A stretch of DNA of 12,938 bases from positions 1 to 12,938 of the forward strand of contig JACRBO010000605.1 of assembly GCA_016219235.1 (NCBI GenBank), in the 5' to 3' direction. Positions 7,029 to 12,938 of this stretch are shown here, piece by piece; position 1 is the stretch's first letter; the number at the start of each line of letters is the position of its first letter. This stretch comes from Chloroflexota bacterium. GTDB lineage: Bacteria; Chloroflexota; Anaerolineae; Fen-1058. A program made the translations under genes and the position numbers. The notes beneath the pieces are model-generated. The model saw only the letters and a list, made by a program, of their open reading frames with translations, searched no databases and was not told the DNA's origin.

Positions 7029-8403
7029 ATGCATTTACTTTCGGCAGCCCCGCAATCGCTTCTTCAATCGCTTCGCGCGGATACTCATAGTCTTCCAGTT
7101 CGCCCGCGAAGTATTTCTGATAACCGGCCATGTCGAAGTGACCGTGCCCGCTGAGGTTGAACAAGATTACTTTCTTCTCACCCGCCGCTTTAGCCTGCAA
7201 TGCTTCGTCGATGGCGACGCGGATCGCGTGCGCGGATTCCGGCGCGGGAATGATGCCCTCGGTGCGCGCGAACTGCACCGCCGCCGCAAACACCGGATTC
7301 TGCGCCACGGCCACCGCTTCAATGACGCCTTCGTCGTACAACTTGCACACGATCGGCGCCATGGCGTGATAGCGCAGACCGCCCGCGTGAATGGGCGCGG
7401 GAATGAAGGCCGAGCCGAGCGTGTACATCTTGACCAGCGGCGTCATCTGCGCGGTATCGCCGAAGTCATAGGTGTAAATGCCTTTCGTCAACGACGGCGC
7501 GGCGGTCGGTTCCACGGCGACGATGCGCGTGGTTCGGCCGTCCTTCAACTTGCCGCGCACAAACGGCAGCGCGATGCCGCCAAAGTTCGACCCACCACCC
7601 ACACAGCCGATCACGATGTCGGGATACGCGCCGACGAGTTCCATCTGCTTCAGGGCTTCCTCGCCGATGACCGTTTGATGCAGCAGGACGTGATTGAACA
7701 CCGAGCCGATCGAGTATTTGGTGTCCGGCGTCGTGACGGTATCTTCCAGCGCTTCACTGATCGCGATGCCCAGCGAGCCGCTGTGATTGGGATCTTGCGC
7801 CAGAAACTTGCGGCCAGCATTTGTATCCTTGGATGGCGAAGCAACGATCGACGCGCCATACGATTCCATCAGCATGCGGCGATAGGGTTTCTGCTGATAG
7901 GAGATATTGACCATGTACACTTTCGCTTCAAGGCCAAAGAACGCCGACGCGAAAGCCACCGCGCTACCCCACTGCCCCGCGCCGGTTTCCGTCGCGATCC
8001 GCTTCGTGCCGGCCAGCTTGTTGTAATATGCCTGCGGCACAGCCGTGTTAGGCTTGTGCGATCCGACCGGCGACACACCCTCGTATTTGAAATAAATCTG
8101 CGCCGGAGTATCAAGGGCCTTCTCCAAACGCCGCGCCCGCATCAACGGCGTGGGCCGCCACAACCGATAGATTTCGCGCACCTCTTCGGGGATGTCGATG
8201 AACCGCGCCGCGTACGGGCCGACGGATGCTTCCTGCATGACGATCTCCATCGGGAACAGCGGCGCTAAGGCATCCGGCCCGATCGGTAGGCCGGTGCCCG
8301 GATTGATTACCGGCGGCAGCGGCGTCGCAAAATCGGCTTGCACGTTGTACCACGCGGTCGGCATTTCACTTTCGTCGAGTAGGAACTTCACCTGGTCAGA
8401 CAT
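7027..8403 (-). CDS. trpB2: TrpB2-type tryptophan synthase beta chain
   Basis: This 458-residue PLP enzyme belongs to the TrpB2 branch, which is longer than TrpB1 and diverges in the parts that contact TrpA. TrpB2 proteins convert indole plus serine to tryptophan, often independently of TrpA, and are thought to salvage indole. Branch marks are the extended N-terminus, [25 protein letters not shown] with the PLP lysine at K117, [12 protein letters not shown] with glutamate E139, [10 protein letters not shown], and [11 protein letters not shown] near the end. The start ATG has AAGGAGA just upstream. It lies between trpS and trpE, so the operon encodes two beta chains. A 7-nt array precedes the gene, and another begins at its stop. 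Whether it acts with TrpA or alone cannot be read from the sequence. Confidence 0.95.
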   Translation of the reverse strand: MSDQVKFLLDESEMPTAWYNVQADFATPLPPVINPGTGLPIGPDALAPLFPMEIVMQEASVGPYAARFIDIPEEVREIYRLWRPTPLMRARRLEKALDTPAQIYFKYEGVSPVGSHKPNTAVPQAYYNKLAGTKRIATETGAGQWGSAVAFASAFFGLEAKVYMVNISYQQKPYRRMLMESYGASIVASPSKDTNAGRKFLAQDPNHSGSLGIAISEALEDTVTTPDTKYSIGSVFNHVLLHQTVIGEEALKQMELVGAYPDIVIGCVGGGSNFGGIALPFVRGKLKDGRTTRIVAVEPTAAPSLTKGIYTYDFGDTAQMTPLVKMYTLGSAFIPAPIHAGGLRYHAMAPIVCKLYDEGVIEAVAVAQNPVFAAAVQFARTEGIIPAPESAHAIRVAIDEALQAKAAGEKKVILFNLSGHGHFDMAGYQKYFAGELEDYEYPREAIEEAIAGLPKVNA

Positions 8404-8438
8404 GGCTCTCCTTGCAAGAATGATTTAGTGTTTGAAAT

Positions 8439-8473
8439 CGTGTCGCGTATTTCGTGATGCGTGTTGCGTAACT
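8439..8473. repeat. Heptanucleotide array between trpS and trpB2
   Basis: Five contiguous units CGTGTCG, CGTATTT, CGTGATG, CGTGTTG and CGTAACT, all of one polarity. It occupies much of the 84-nt spacer and leaves both stop codon and Shine-Dalgarno free. Confidence 0.9.
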
Positions 8474-8487
8474 ACCGCACTAATTCG

Positions 8488-9546
8488 CTACCGCAACCGC
8501 CTCAGCCCCATCGCCTCTCGCGCCATCGCTACGGTCTCTTCCGAGATGGGCCGAATCTTGGCCGCACCCGCCGCGATGATCTCGTCGATCAGGCCGGGCT
8601 TGGCCTCGTAGTGCGCGCGGCGCTCGCGGATCGGCGCGAGGAAGTTTTGCAGCGCGATATTCAGCTTCTTCTTCACTTCCACATCGCCCACCTTGCCAGT
8701 GCGATAGCGATCCTTCAAGTCTTCGACCTCAGCCGTATTCGGATTGAACGCATCGTGATACTGGAAGACGGGATTGCCATCGGGGTTGCCGGGAATGTCC
8801 GCCCGGATGCGCGTGGGATCGGTGTACATGCTCATCACCTTTTGGCGCACGGTCGCTTCATCATCCGACAGCATGATCGCGTTGCCCAGCGACTTGGACA
8901 TCTTCGCTTTGTTGTCCGTGCCCACCAGCGTCGGCACGTCGCCGATCAGCGTATCGGGCTCGGGAAAAACCTCGCTGCCGTACAGGTAGTTGAAGCGCCG
9001 GGCAATCTCGCGGGTGACTTCCAGATGCGACGCCTGATCTTTGCCGACCGGCACCAGGTTCGCGCGCACGTGTAAAATATCGGAAGCCTGCAGCACCGGA
9101 TAGCCCAGCAAGCCATACGATGGCTGCTCGATGTGCTCGGCGTCCATGACTTCTTTCAGCGTCGGCACGCGCTCCAGGCGCGGCACGGTCGCGAGCATCG
9201 AGAACAACAGATGCAGTTCGCACACGCTGGGCACATCCGATTGCACGTAGATCGTGGTCTTGTCGGGATCGATGCCCACCGATAGATAATCGAGCACGAG
9301 TTGGCGCGTGTAGCCGACCGTGGCCGCAACGTGTTCCTTATCGACCGTGCGGGTCAGTGCGTGATAATCGGCCGCGAGCAAAAACACCTCATACTCATCC
9401 TGCAGCCGCACCCGATTGGCCAGTGTGCCGACATAGTGCCCCAGATGCAGCGGGCCGGTGGGCCGATCGCCGGTGAGAATGCGCCCCTTTTTGATTGCAG
9501 ATTGCGGACTGCTTACTGCTGATTGAATTTCAACGGCTGCTTCCAT
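8488..9546 (-). CDS. trpS: Tryptophanyl-tRNA synthetase
   Basis: TrpS charges tRNA-Trp with tryptophan. The 352-residue class I synthetase has the HIGH-type motif in PTGPLHLGH (residues 29-37) and KMSKS at 215-219, with SYGLLGYPVLQASDIL and VPVGKDQ between them. These are typical of the bacterial enzyme. The ATG at 9546 has GGAGG 6 nt upstream. The core starts about residue 22 (RILTGDRPTG). Residues 8-19 (IQSAVSSPQSAIK region) are written in five 7-nt repeat units and look like an added N-terminal tail. It is the first gene after the T-box leader, and no promoter is visible between it and trpB2. Its expression should rise with the whole trp operon when tRNA-Trp is uncharged. Confidence 0.96.
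   Translation of the reverse strand: MEAAVEIQSAVSSPQSAIKKGRILTGDRPTGPLHLGHYVGTLANRVRLQDEYEVFLLAADYHALTRTVDKEHVAATVGYTRQLVLDYLSVGIDPDKTTIYVQSDVPSVCELHLLFSMLATVPRLERVPTLKEVMDAEHIEQPSYGLLGYPVLQASDILHVRANLVPVGKDQASHLEVTREIARRFNYLYGSEVFPEPDTLIGDVPTLVGTDNKAKMSKSLGNAIMLSDDEATVRQKVMSMYTDPTRIRADIPGNPDGNPVFQYHDAFNPNTAEVEDLKDRYRTGKVGDVEVKKKLNIALQNFLAPIRERRAHYEAKPGLIDEIIAAGAAKIRPISEETVAMAREAMGLRRLR
9491..9525. repeat. Heptanucleotide array in the 5' end of trpS
   Basis: Five contiguous units TTGATTG, CAGATTG, CGGACTG, CTTACTG and CTGATTG. In frame they encode TrpS residues 8-19, ahead of the catalytic core. Confidence 0.85.
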
Positions 9547-9564
9547 TGCGTGCCTCCATAATTC

Positions 9565-9602
9565 CTTTGCCGCATTTGCTTTGCCGCTTTGCGGCTTTGC
9601 GT
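9565..9602. repeat. Octanucleotide array between the T-box terminator and trpS
   Basis: Units CTTTGCCG, CTTTGCCG, CTTTGCGG and CTTTGCGT with a 6-nt partial unit. It fills the space between the terminator U-tract and the trpS Shine-Dalgarno. Confidence 0.82.
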
Positions 9603-9608
9603 GAGATC

Positions 9609-9656
9609 AAAAAACGCCCGTCCCGACTCGCATCACTGCGCTGTCTGGGACGAGCG
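9609..9656 (-). terminator. T-box-controlled intrinsic terminator
   Basis: On the minus strand CGCTCGTCCC (9656-9647) pairs with GGGACGGGCG (9624-9615) over 10 base pairs with one G-U, extended after a bulged A by GAC/GTC. Six U residues follow (9614-9609). The 5' arm is the same segment used as the 3' arm of the antiterminator, so the two folds exclude each other. Confidence 0.93.
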
Positions 9657-9963
9657 CTCGATACGCCCGTGGTGCCACCCACTTTAAGCCGCTCATGCTA
9701 TAAATAAAAACACCTGTCTGTGATGCGACAGGTGCCTGAGCCAGCCTCACTTTGCGAGTACGGTCGGCGCTGTGCGCCTTATAACGATACTCTCTGCCCT
9801 GATAACGGTGGCGATTCCGGCTTGAGCTACTCCCGATCGGTTTTGCCCGCGCAACTCGGAGGGCCATTCCACGTCTGCAACTGGATCGGACTTTCAGCGG
9901 CTACCGTCCGACTCTCTGACCAATCACGGGTGACGTGTACTCGTCCTCGTCAGCGTCTTTGTG
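9609..9963 (-). promoter_or_regulatory. Tryptophan T-box leader (tRNA-Trp-sensing riboswitch)
   Basis: Read on the minus strand, this leader has T-box parts in order. Stem I carries AGAGAG (9912-9917) and an apical TCGGAC/GTCCGA hairpin, then GAATGGCCCTCCGAG. The specifier UGG at 9864-9866 is the Trp codon. Stem II contains GGCGC-ACA-GCGCC closed by GAGTA/TACTC. Stem III is CACCTGTC/GACAGGTG (9711-9734). The T-box sequence GGGTGGCACCACGGG (9666-9680) gives the 7-nt bulge UGGCACC. The bulge base C would pair with G73 of bacterial tRNA-Trp. The antiterminator pairs 9678-9680 with 9647-9649 and 9664-9670 with 9650-9656. The 5' limit is estimated from the promoter. T-boxes of this kind are established transcription attenuators; uncharged tRNA-Trp would allow read-through into trpS and the trp genes. 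Confidence 0.95.
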
Positions 9964-9969
9964 CGCCAG

Positions 9970-9999
9970 ATAGTACCACAGGCGCTCGGCGCATGTCAA
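9970..9999 (-). promoter_or_regulatory. Sigma-70-type promoter of the trpS-trp operon
   Basis: TTGACA (9999-9994, perfect -35) and TACTAT (9975-9970, 4 of 6 matches to the -10 consensus) are separated by 18 nt on the minus strand. Transcription would start near 9963, just before the T-box stem I. The promoter starts about ten bases after the U-tract of the preceding terminator. Confidence 0.85.
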
Positions 10000-10008
10000 G
10001 GGCAAATT

Positions 10009-10046
10009 AAACAAAAAGGGCCACTCACTTTTTGGGTGGGTGGCCC
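10009..10046 (-). terminator. Strong intrinsic terminator upstream of the trp promoter
   Basis: On the minus strand GGGCCACCCAC (10046-10036) pairs with GTGAGTGGCCC (10028-10018): 11 positions with one C-A mismatch, a 7-nt loop, then TTTTTGTTT (10017-10009). There is no T-run on the plus-strand side, so it acts on leftward transcription. It ends whatever RNA comes from 10047 and beyond and insulates the trp promoter. Confidence 0.9.
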
Positions 10047-10500
10047 GGCAACACTATTCAGTTGACCCGCTTGTCCGATGTCAGTTGGTCCGTCCAAATG
10101 CGCCCTGCAACGACTTGCTGCTTCAACTACTTACACCCGGGCACTGCCATTTGGGCCATCCACATGGGGTGTCACGAGGCCGTGTGTCTTAACATTTATT
10201 CCTGAGCTGTATCCTCTGCAGCAGATCACACGCTAACCGCAACTACTGACGGGCTGGCCGTCCTTAACCAGATGTTGCAAATTTGGTCGTGAGAATCACC
10301 AGCCAGCCAACTACCAGCGCGTGTCTGCCCGGGTCGCGTCGCCGTCAGGTGCACCTTGCGGTGTATCGGCCTTACGGGCGACTTTAGTCCACAGCTACTT
10401 CAAAGCCGCCTAATGCGACGGAGGGCCGGAGTCTGCGACTCAACAGTCAGGGTGTGATGGTCTCTCGGAACGCCGCTTGCGCGAACATCGGACTCACGTT
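10047..10500 (-). ncRNA. Candidate structured non-coding RNA (unidentified)
   Basis: No credible protein frame is present, and the stretch ends in a strong leftward terminator. Read on the minus strand it offers many local helices. GGCTGGCTG/CGGCCAGCC (10308-10300 with 10260-10252) encloses GTGA-TTC-TCAC and ACCA/TGGT hairpins. GTCGCC/GGCGAC (10382-10377 with 10343-10338) encloses CACC-GCAA-GGTG with a GNRA loop. A second GCAA loop lies at 10484-10473. GTCCGATGT (10493-10485) can pair with ACATCGGAC (10081-10073) and would close the whole unit. I do not recognise a family: the hallmark motifs of RNase P RNA, tmRNA, SRP RNA and group I/II introns were not found. The 5' end is uncertain. A long 3' UTR of the DUF952 transcript is the main alternative. 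Confidence 0.35.
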
Positions 10501-10720
10501 TTCCGGTGGTTCGACGCCGTTCTTCAAATTCGTCGCGCCTCCTTTCCGATTCACGTACTGTCACTGCTCAACTGCATGACGCGCCGTTTCGGGGATGAAA
10601 CGAGCGTCTGCTCGCGAGGTGCTTTCTTAATAACACAAGTCCAAAGCGAACACAATGATCTAGAGTACTATTCAGGTACCGTTCAACCGATCGAGAAAAA
10701 CCACGCAAAACAAGCCTGCG
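10501..10720. other. Non-coding stretch downstream of the DUF952 gene
   Basis: No protein gene is supported here. A strong hairpin at 10578-10608 has arms GACGC/GCGTC and CGTTTC/GAAACG around a 6-nt loop. A weak leftward promoter-like pair, TTGTGT (10655-10650) and TATTAA (10632-10627) with 17-nt spacing, could start the candidate RNA that follows, but it matches the consensus poorly. Confidence 0.4.
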
Positions 10721-11080
10721 TCAAGTATGTGTCACATTGCGATCTGGAAATTGAAATGATCCGTCGGACAGGCGCGGCATCCGCAACACACTCACGATGG
10801 CGCTGCGATTCAATGCGCCATAGATGTGCGGATAGAGCACCTCGTCGTTACCCGGCTCGTATTTGATCGGCGCCGTCACCAGGTCTTCATCGATCACAAT
10901 CACGAGGAACGCCCGTTCATCAGTCCGATAGTAGCGATTTGCCACAATCACCAACTGCTCGTCACCTTTGGTGCAGTGGATAAAGCCTTCCCGATCGAAC
11001 TCGGCGGGCGTATACGGCCGATCGGGCGGTTGACCGTGAAAGTATTCGATCGGCGCGAGATGGTAAACGATGTTGTTCAT
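10721..11080 (-). CDS. DUF952 family protein
   Basis: This small soluble protein of 119 residues matches the DUF952 pattern: an opening IVYHLAP, then DREGFIHCTKGDEQLVIVANRYY, a hydrophobic VIVIDEDL strand, and PHIYGALNRSAIVSV. The family has no firmly assigned function, and none is claimed here. There is no signal peptide or membrane segment. Its ATG overlaps the TGA of the upstream peptidase gene (ATGA), so the two are probably translationally coupled in one transcript. The tail after VLRMPRLSDG is less family-like. Confidence 0.85.
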   Translation of the reverse strand: MNNIVYHLAPIEYFHGQPPDRPYTPAEFDREGFIHCTKGDEQLVIVANRYYRTDERAFLVIVIDEDLVTAPIKYEPGNDEVLYPHIYGALNRSAIVSVLRMPRLSDGSFQFPDRNVTHT

Positions 11081-12849
11081 ACCGCCAGACTCTCCGCCTC
11101 GTCGATCCAGCCTTTGATCACATCGAAGCCGCCCTGCCAGAACTCGGCCGAAGCGATGTCGATGCCCGCCTCAGTCAGAATCTTTGCCGGCGATTCCGAT
11201 CCGCCATACGACAGAATCTTCAAGTATTTGGGCTTGAATGCTTCGCCTTCTTTGCGATACATCTGGTACAGCGCCAGCACCAGCAGCTGCCCGAAACTAT
11301 AGGCATAGGTGTAGAACGGGGAGTGATAGATGTGCGGGATCGAAATCCACTCCCACTTGAACTCGTCAGCCACGTCCACGGCGTCGCCGAATTGCTCGGC
11401 CAGATTGGCGTGATAGCGCACCGTGATTTCATCGACCGATTGACCCTCATTCACCAAGTGGTGCGCCTCGCGCTCGAATAGCGTGAAATAAGCCTGGCGC
11501 TGCACGGTAGCGTACGCATCGTCGATCTTGCCGGCCAGCAGATCGCGTCGCACCGCCACCTCCGTTTCGGCTTTCAACAACCGATCGGTCAGCAGCATCT
11601 CCGCGAACGTGGAGGCCGTTTCGGCCAGCGGCAGCGACGAATGGAACGTCAGCACCGAGTGAGCGGCAGCCATCAACGCGTGAATGGCGTGACCCAATTC
11701 GTGGGCCAGCGTGGCCACATCACGCGCGCGATTGGCAAAGTTCACCAATACCCACGGCGAGACGCCAGGCAGAATGCCCGCGCAGAAGGCGCCGCCGCGC
11801 TTGCCCGCCCGCACCTCGGCATCGATGTGCCCGTCCACAAAGACCCGCCGTGCCTGGTCGGCCAGGACCGGCGAGAAGTCGCGAAAACTATCGAGCACCA
11901 GCTGTACCGATTCGTCGTAGCCGTACTCTTTCTCGGATTCGAGCAGCGGCGCATAGATGTCGTAACGGCGCAGTTTGGGCACGCGCATCCACTTGGCTTT
12001 AAGTTTGAAATAGCGCTGGAACAAGTGATTGTTATTGCGGCTGACCGCCAACAAGGTATCCGTCACCGCATCCGGAATATCATTACCCAGATTGCGGACG
12101 GAGATTGGCTCAGCGTAGTGCCGCACCTGAATCGCCTCGGCATGCCAGTCACGTACGCGAAAGTTGTATATCTGCGCCAGCAGCGTGCTGTGCTCGCCGT
12201 AGACACGGTACAATTCGCGATAAGCTGCCGCGCGCACGTCAGGCGACGGATGGCGGGCATACGCGCTGAGGGCATCGCGCGTCAGTTTCTTCGTTTCGCC
12301 ATCGACTTCGAGTGTGAACTCGAACTTGTTGGTGATCATGTCGTACACAGTCACCAGTGCGTCGATGCCGTTCACGTCCTTCAACGTGATGATTTGCTCT
12401 TCGGCTTCACTCAAGGTGTACGGCTTGAAGCGGCGCAATGATTCGAAGTAGTAGCGCGCATCACCGCTGGCCGCCAGCAACCGATCGGCCTGGGCATCGT
12501 CCAGGCTTTTGAACCACAGGCTGAAGAACAACGTTCGATTGCTGGCCTGCGCCAACACTTGATCGATGCGGCCCTTGAAATTCAAGGCGTCTTGATTTTG
12601 CGTATCCTCGGTAAACCACAGAAAGGCGTAGCCGCCCAACCGGTGTGCCAGTTCGCTGACCGTCTCATATCGTTTAAGAATGGAGACAAATTCGCCGGCG
12701 GGCAGATCGGGCGTGAGCTGCGATCGGGTGGATTCCAGATCGCCCAGGGTCTCTTCCAATTGCGACAAATAATCGGTCAACTGCGGCCCGCTATGCGCCG
12801 GCAACAGGGCTGTCAATGCCCAACGAGATTGTGCAAACGTTTCGGCCAA
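11077..12849 (-). CDS. pepF: M3 family oligoendopeptidase F-like zinc metallopeptidase
   Basis: A cytoplasmic zinc peptidase of the M3 family that degrades oligopeptides. The 590-residue protein is a complete M3B-type chain. The N-terminal helical region is followed by RNLGNDIPDAVTDTLL and RYDIYAPL, then the catalytic core GAFCAGILPGVSPWVLVNF and LAHELGHAIH, with zinc ligands H383 and H387 and catalytic E384. LAETASTFAE follows, where E410 is the probable third ligand. YSFGQLLVLALYQMY is the usual C-terminal block. The start is a TTG with AGGAG about 7 nt upstream; no in-frame ATG fits. No signal peptide is seen. Substrate preference cannot be read from the sequence, so the symbol is family-level. 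Confidence 0.92.
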   Translation of the reverse strand: MAETFAQSRWALTALLPAHSGPQLTDYLSQLEETLGDLESTRSQLTPDLPAGEFVSILKRYETVSELAHRLGGYAFLWFTEDTQNQDALNFKGRIDQVLAQASNRTLFFSLWFKSLDDAQADRLLAASGDARYYFESLRRFKPYTLSEAEEQIITLKDVNGIDALVTVYDMITNKFEFTLEVDGETKKLTRDALSAYARHPSPDVRAAAYRELYRVYGEHSTLLAQIYNFRVRDWHAEAIQVRHYAEPISVRNLGNDIPDAVTDTLLAVSRNNNHLFQRYFKLKAKWMRVPKLRRYDIYAPLLESEKEYGYDESVQLVLDSFRDFSPVLADQARRVFVDGHIDAEVRAGKRGGAFCAGILPGVSPWVLVNFANRARDVATLAHELGHAIHALMAAAHSVLTFHSSLPLAETASTFAEMLLTDRLLKAETEVAVRRDLLAGKIDDAYATVQRQAYFTLFEREAHHLVNEGQSVDEITVRYHANLAEQFGDAVDVADEFKWEWISIPHIYHSPFYTYAYSFGQLLVLALYQMYRKEGEAFKPKYLKILSYGGSESPAKILTEAGIDIASAEFWQGGFDVIKGWIDEAESLAV

Positions 12850-12880
12850 GGATCATCTCCTGACAACGTGAGGTAAAGTA

Positions 12881-12909
12881 AGTCTACCGCCAGTACAGGC
12901 AATCGTCAA
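12881..12909 (-). promoter_or_regulatory. Probable promoter of the peptidase-DUF952 pair
   Basis: TTGACG (12909-12904, 5 of 6 matches) and TAGACT (12886-12881, 4 of 6) are 17 nt apart on the minus strand, and would start transcription about 25 nt before the TTG start codon. Confidence 0.6.
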
Positions 12910-12938
12910 TCTGCTCCGGACACGACACATGACACAGA

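Noticed and set aside
7138..8268. A 376-codon open frame on the plus strand
   Set aside because: It lies exactly opposite trpB2, its translation is rich in Arg and His with no family pattern, and trpB2 is unambiguous. It is a shadow of the real gene in GC-rich DNA.
77..9602. CRISPR array or mobile insertion sequence as explanation of the repeats
   Set aside because: Units are 7-10 nt with no spacers, differ in sequence from junction to junction, and have no transposase, cas gene or target duplications.
9701..9734. Hairpin CACCTGTC/GACAGGTG followed by a T-rich stretch as a separate terminator
   Set aside because: It sits at the stem III position of the T-box, with the usual T-rich linker to the antiterminator.
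9964..10020. A trp leader-peptide attenuator
   Set aside because: No short frame with tandem Trp codons is present; the T-box explains the control.
10047..10720. RNase P RNA, tmRNA, SRP RNA or a tRNA gene
   Set aside because: I looked for GAGGAAAGTCC, a TTCGAC-type tmRNA 5' end with a matching T-arm and CCA end, the SRP GGAAGCAG-type loop and T-loop GTTCRA motifs. None was found in a fitting position; the lone TTCGAC at 10510-10515 has no matching T-arm.
10477..10866. A 129-codon plus-strand open frame
   Set aside because: It begins in non-coding sequence, overlaps the DUF952 gene in antisense, and has no family pattern or ribosome binding site.

Overview
This window reads as a chromosomal segment of a moderately GC-rich bacterium, most likely a member of the Chloroflexota (Anaerolineae/Caldilineae-like). 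That is an inference. It rests on a T-box-controlled trp operon carrying both TrpB types, a trpS fused to that operon, and pervasive 7-9 nt tandem arrays between genes. No rRNA or other phylogenetic marker is present. Every gene lies on the minus strand.

Right end (12909 to 10721): a promoter, an M3-family oligoendopeptidase F-like metallopeptidase and, overlapping it by 4 bases, a small DUF952 protein. Next come about 670 bases without a convincing protein gene (10047-10720). They hold several potential RNA hairpins and end in a strong intrinsic terminator (10009-10046), so they may be a structured non-coding RNA or a long 3' UTR.

Centre and left (9999 to 168): about ten bases after that terminator lies a good sigma-70-type promoter, then a complete tryptophan T-box leader. 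The leader has a UGG specifier, a UGGC acceptor-pairing bulge, and mutually exclusive antiterminator and terminator. It precedes trpS, trpB2, trpE, trpG, trpD, trpC, trpF, trpB and trpA. The set covers all steps from chorismate to tryptophan plus tryptophanyl-tRNA charging. I see no internal promoter or terminator, so uncharged tRNA-Trp probably controls all nine genes as one unit.

The most unusual feature is that all nine junctions from the T-box to trpA, and the region 3' of trpA, carry a short tandem array with a 7, 8 or about 9-10 nt period. Several arrays overlap stop codons, start codons or the first 10-15 codons of genes. Similar arrays lie in frame within trpE and trpG. At several junctions two arrays of opposite polarity meet and could form an RNA hairpin between the cistrons. 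This resembles the short tandemly repeated repetitive (STRR) heptanucleotides of cyanobacteria, but the regular use at every gene border of one operon is striking. The palindrome CGATCG is also strongly over-represented.
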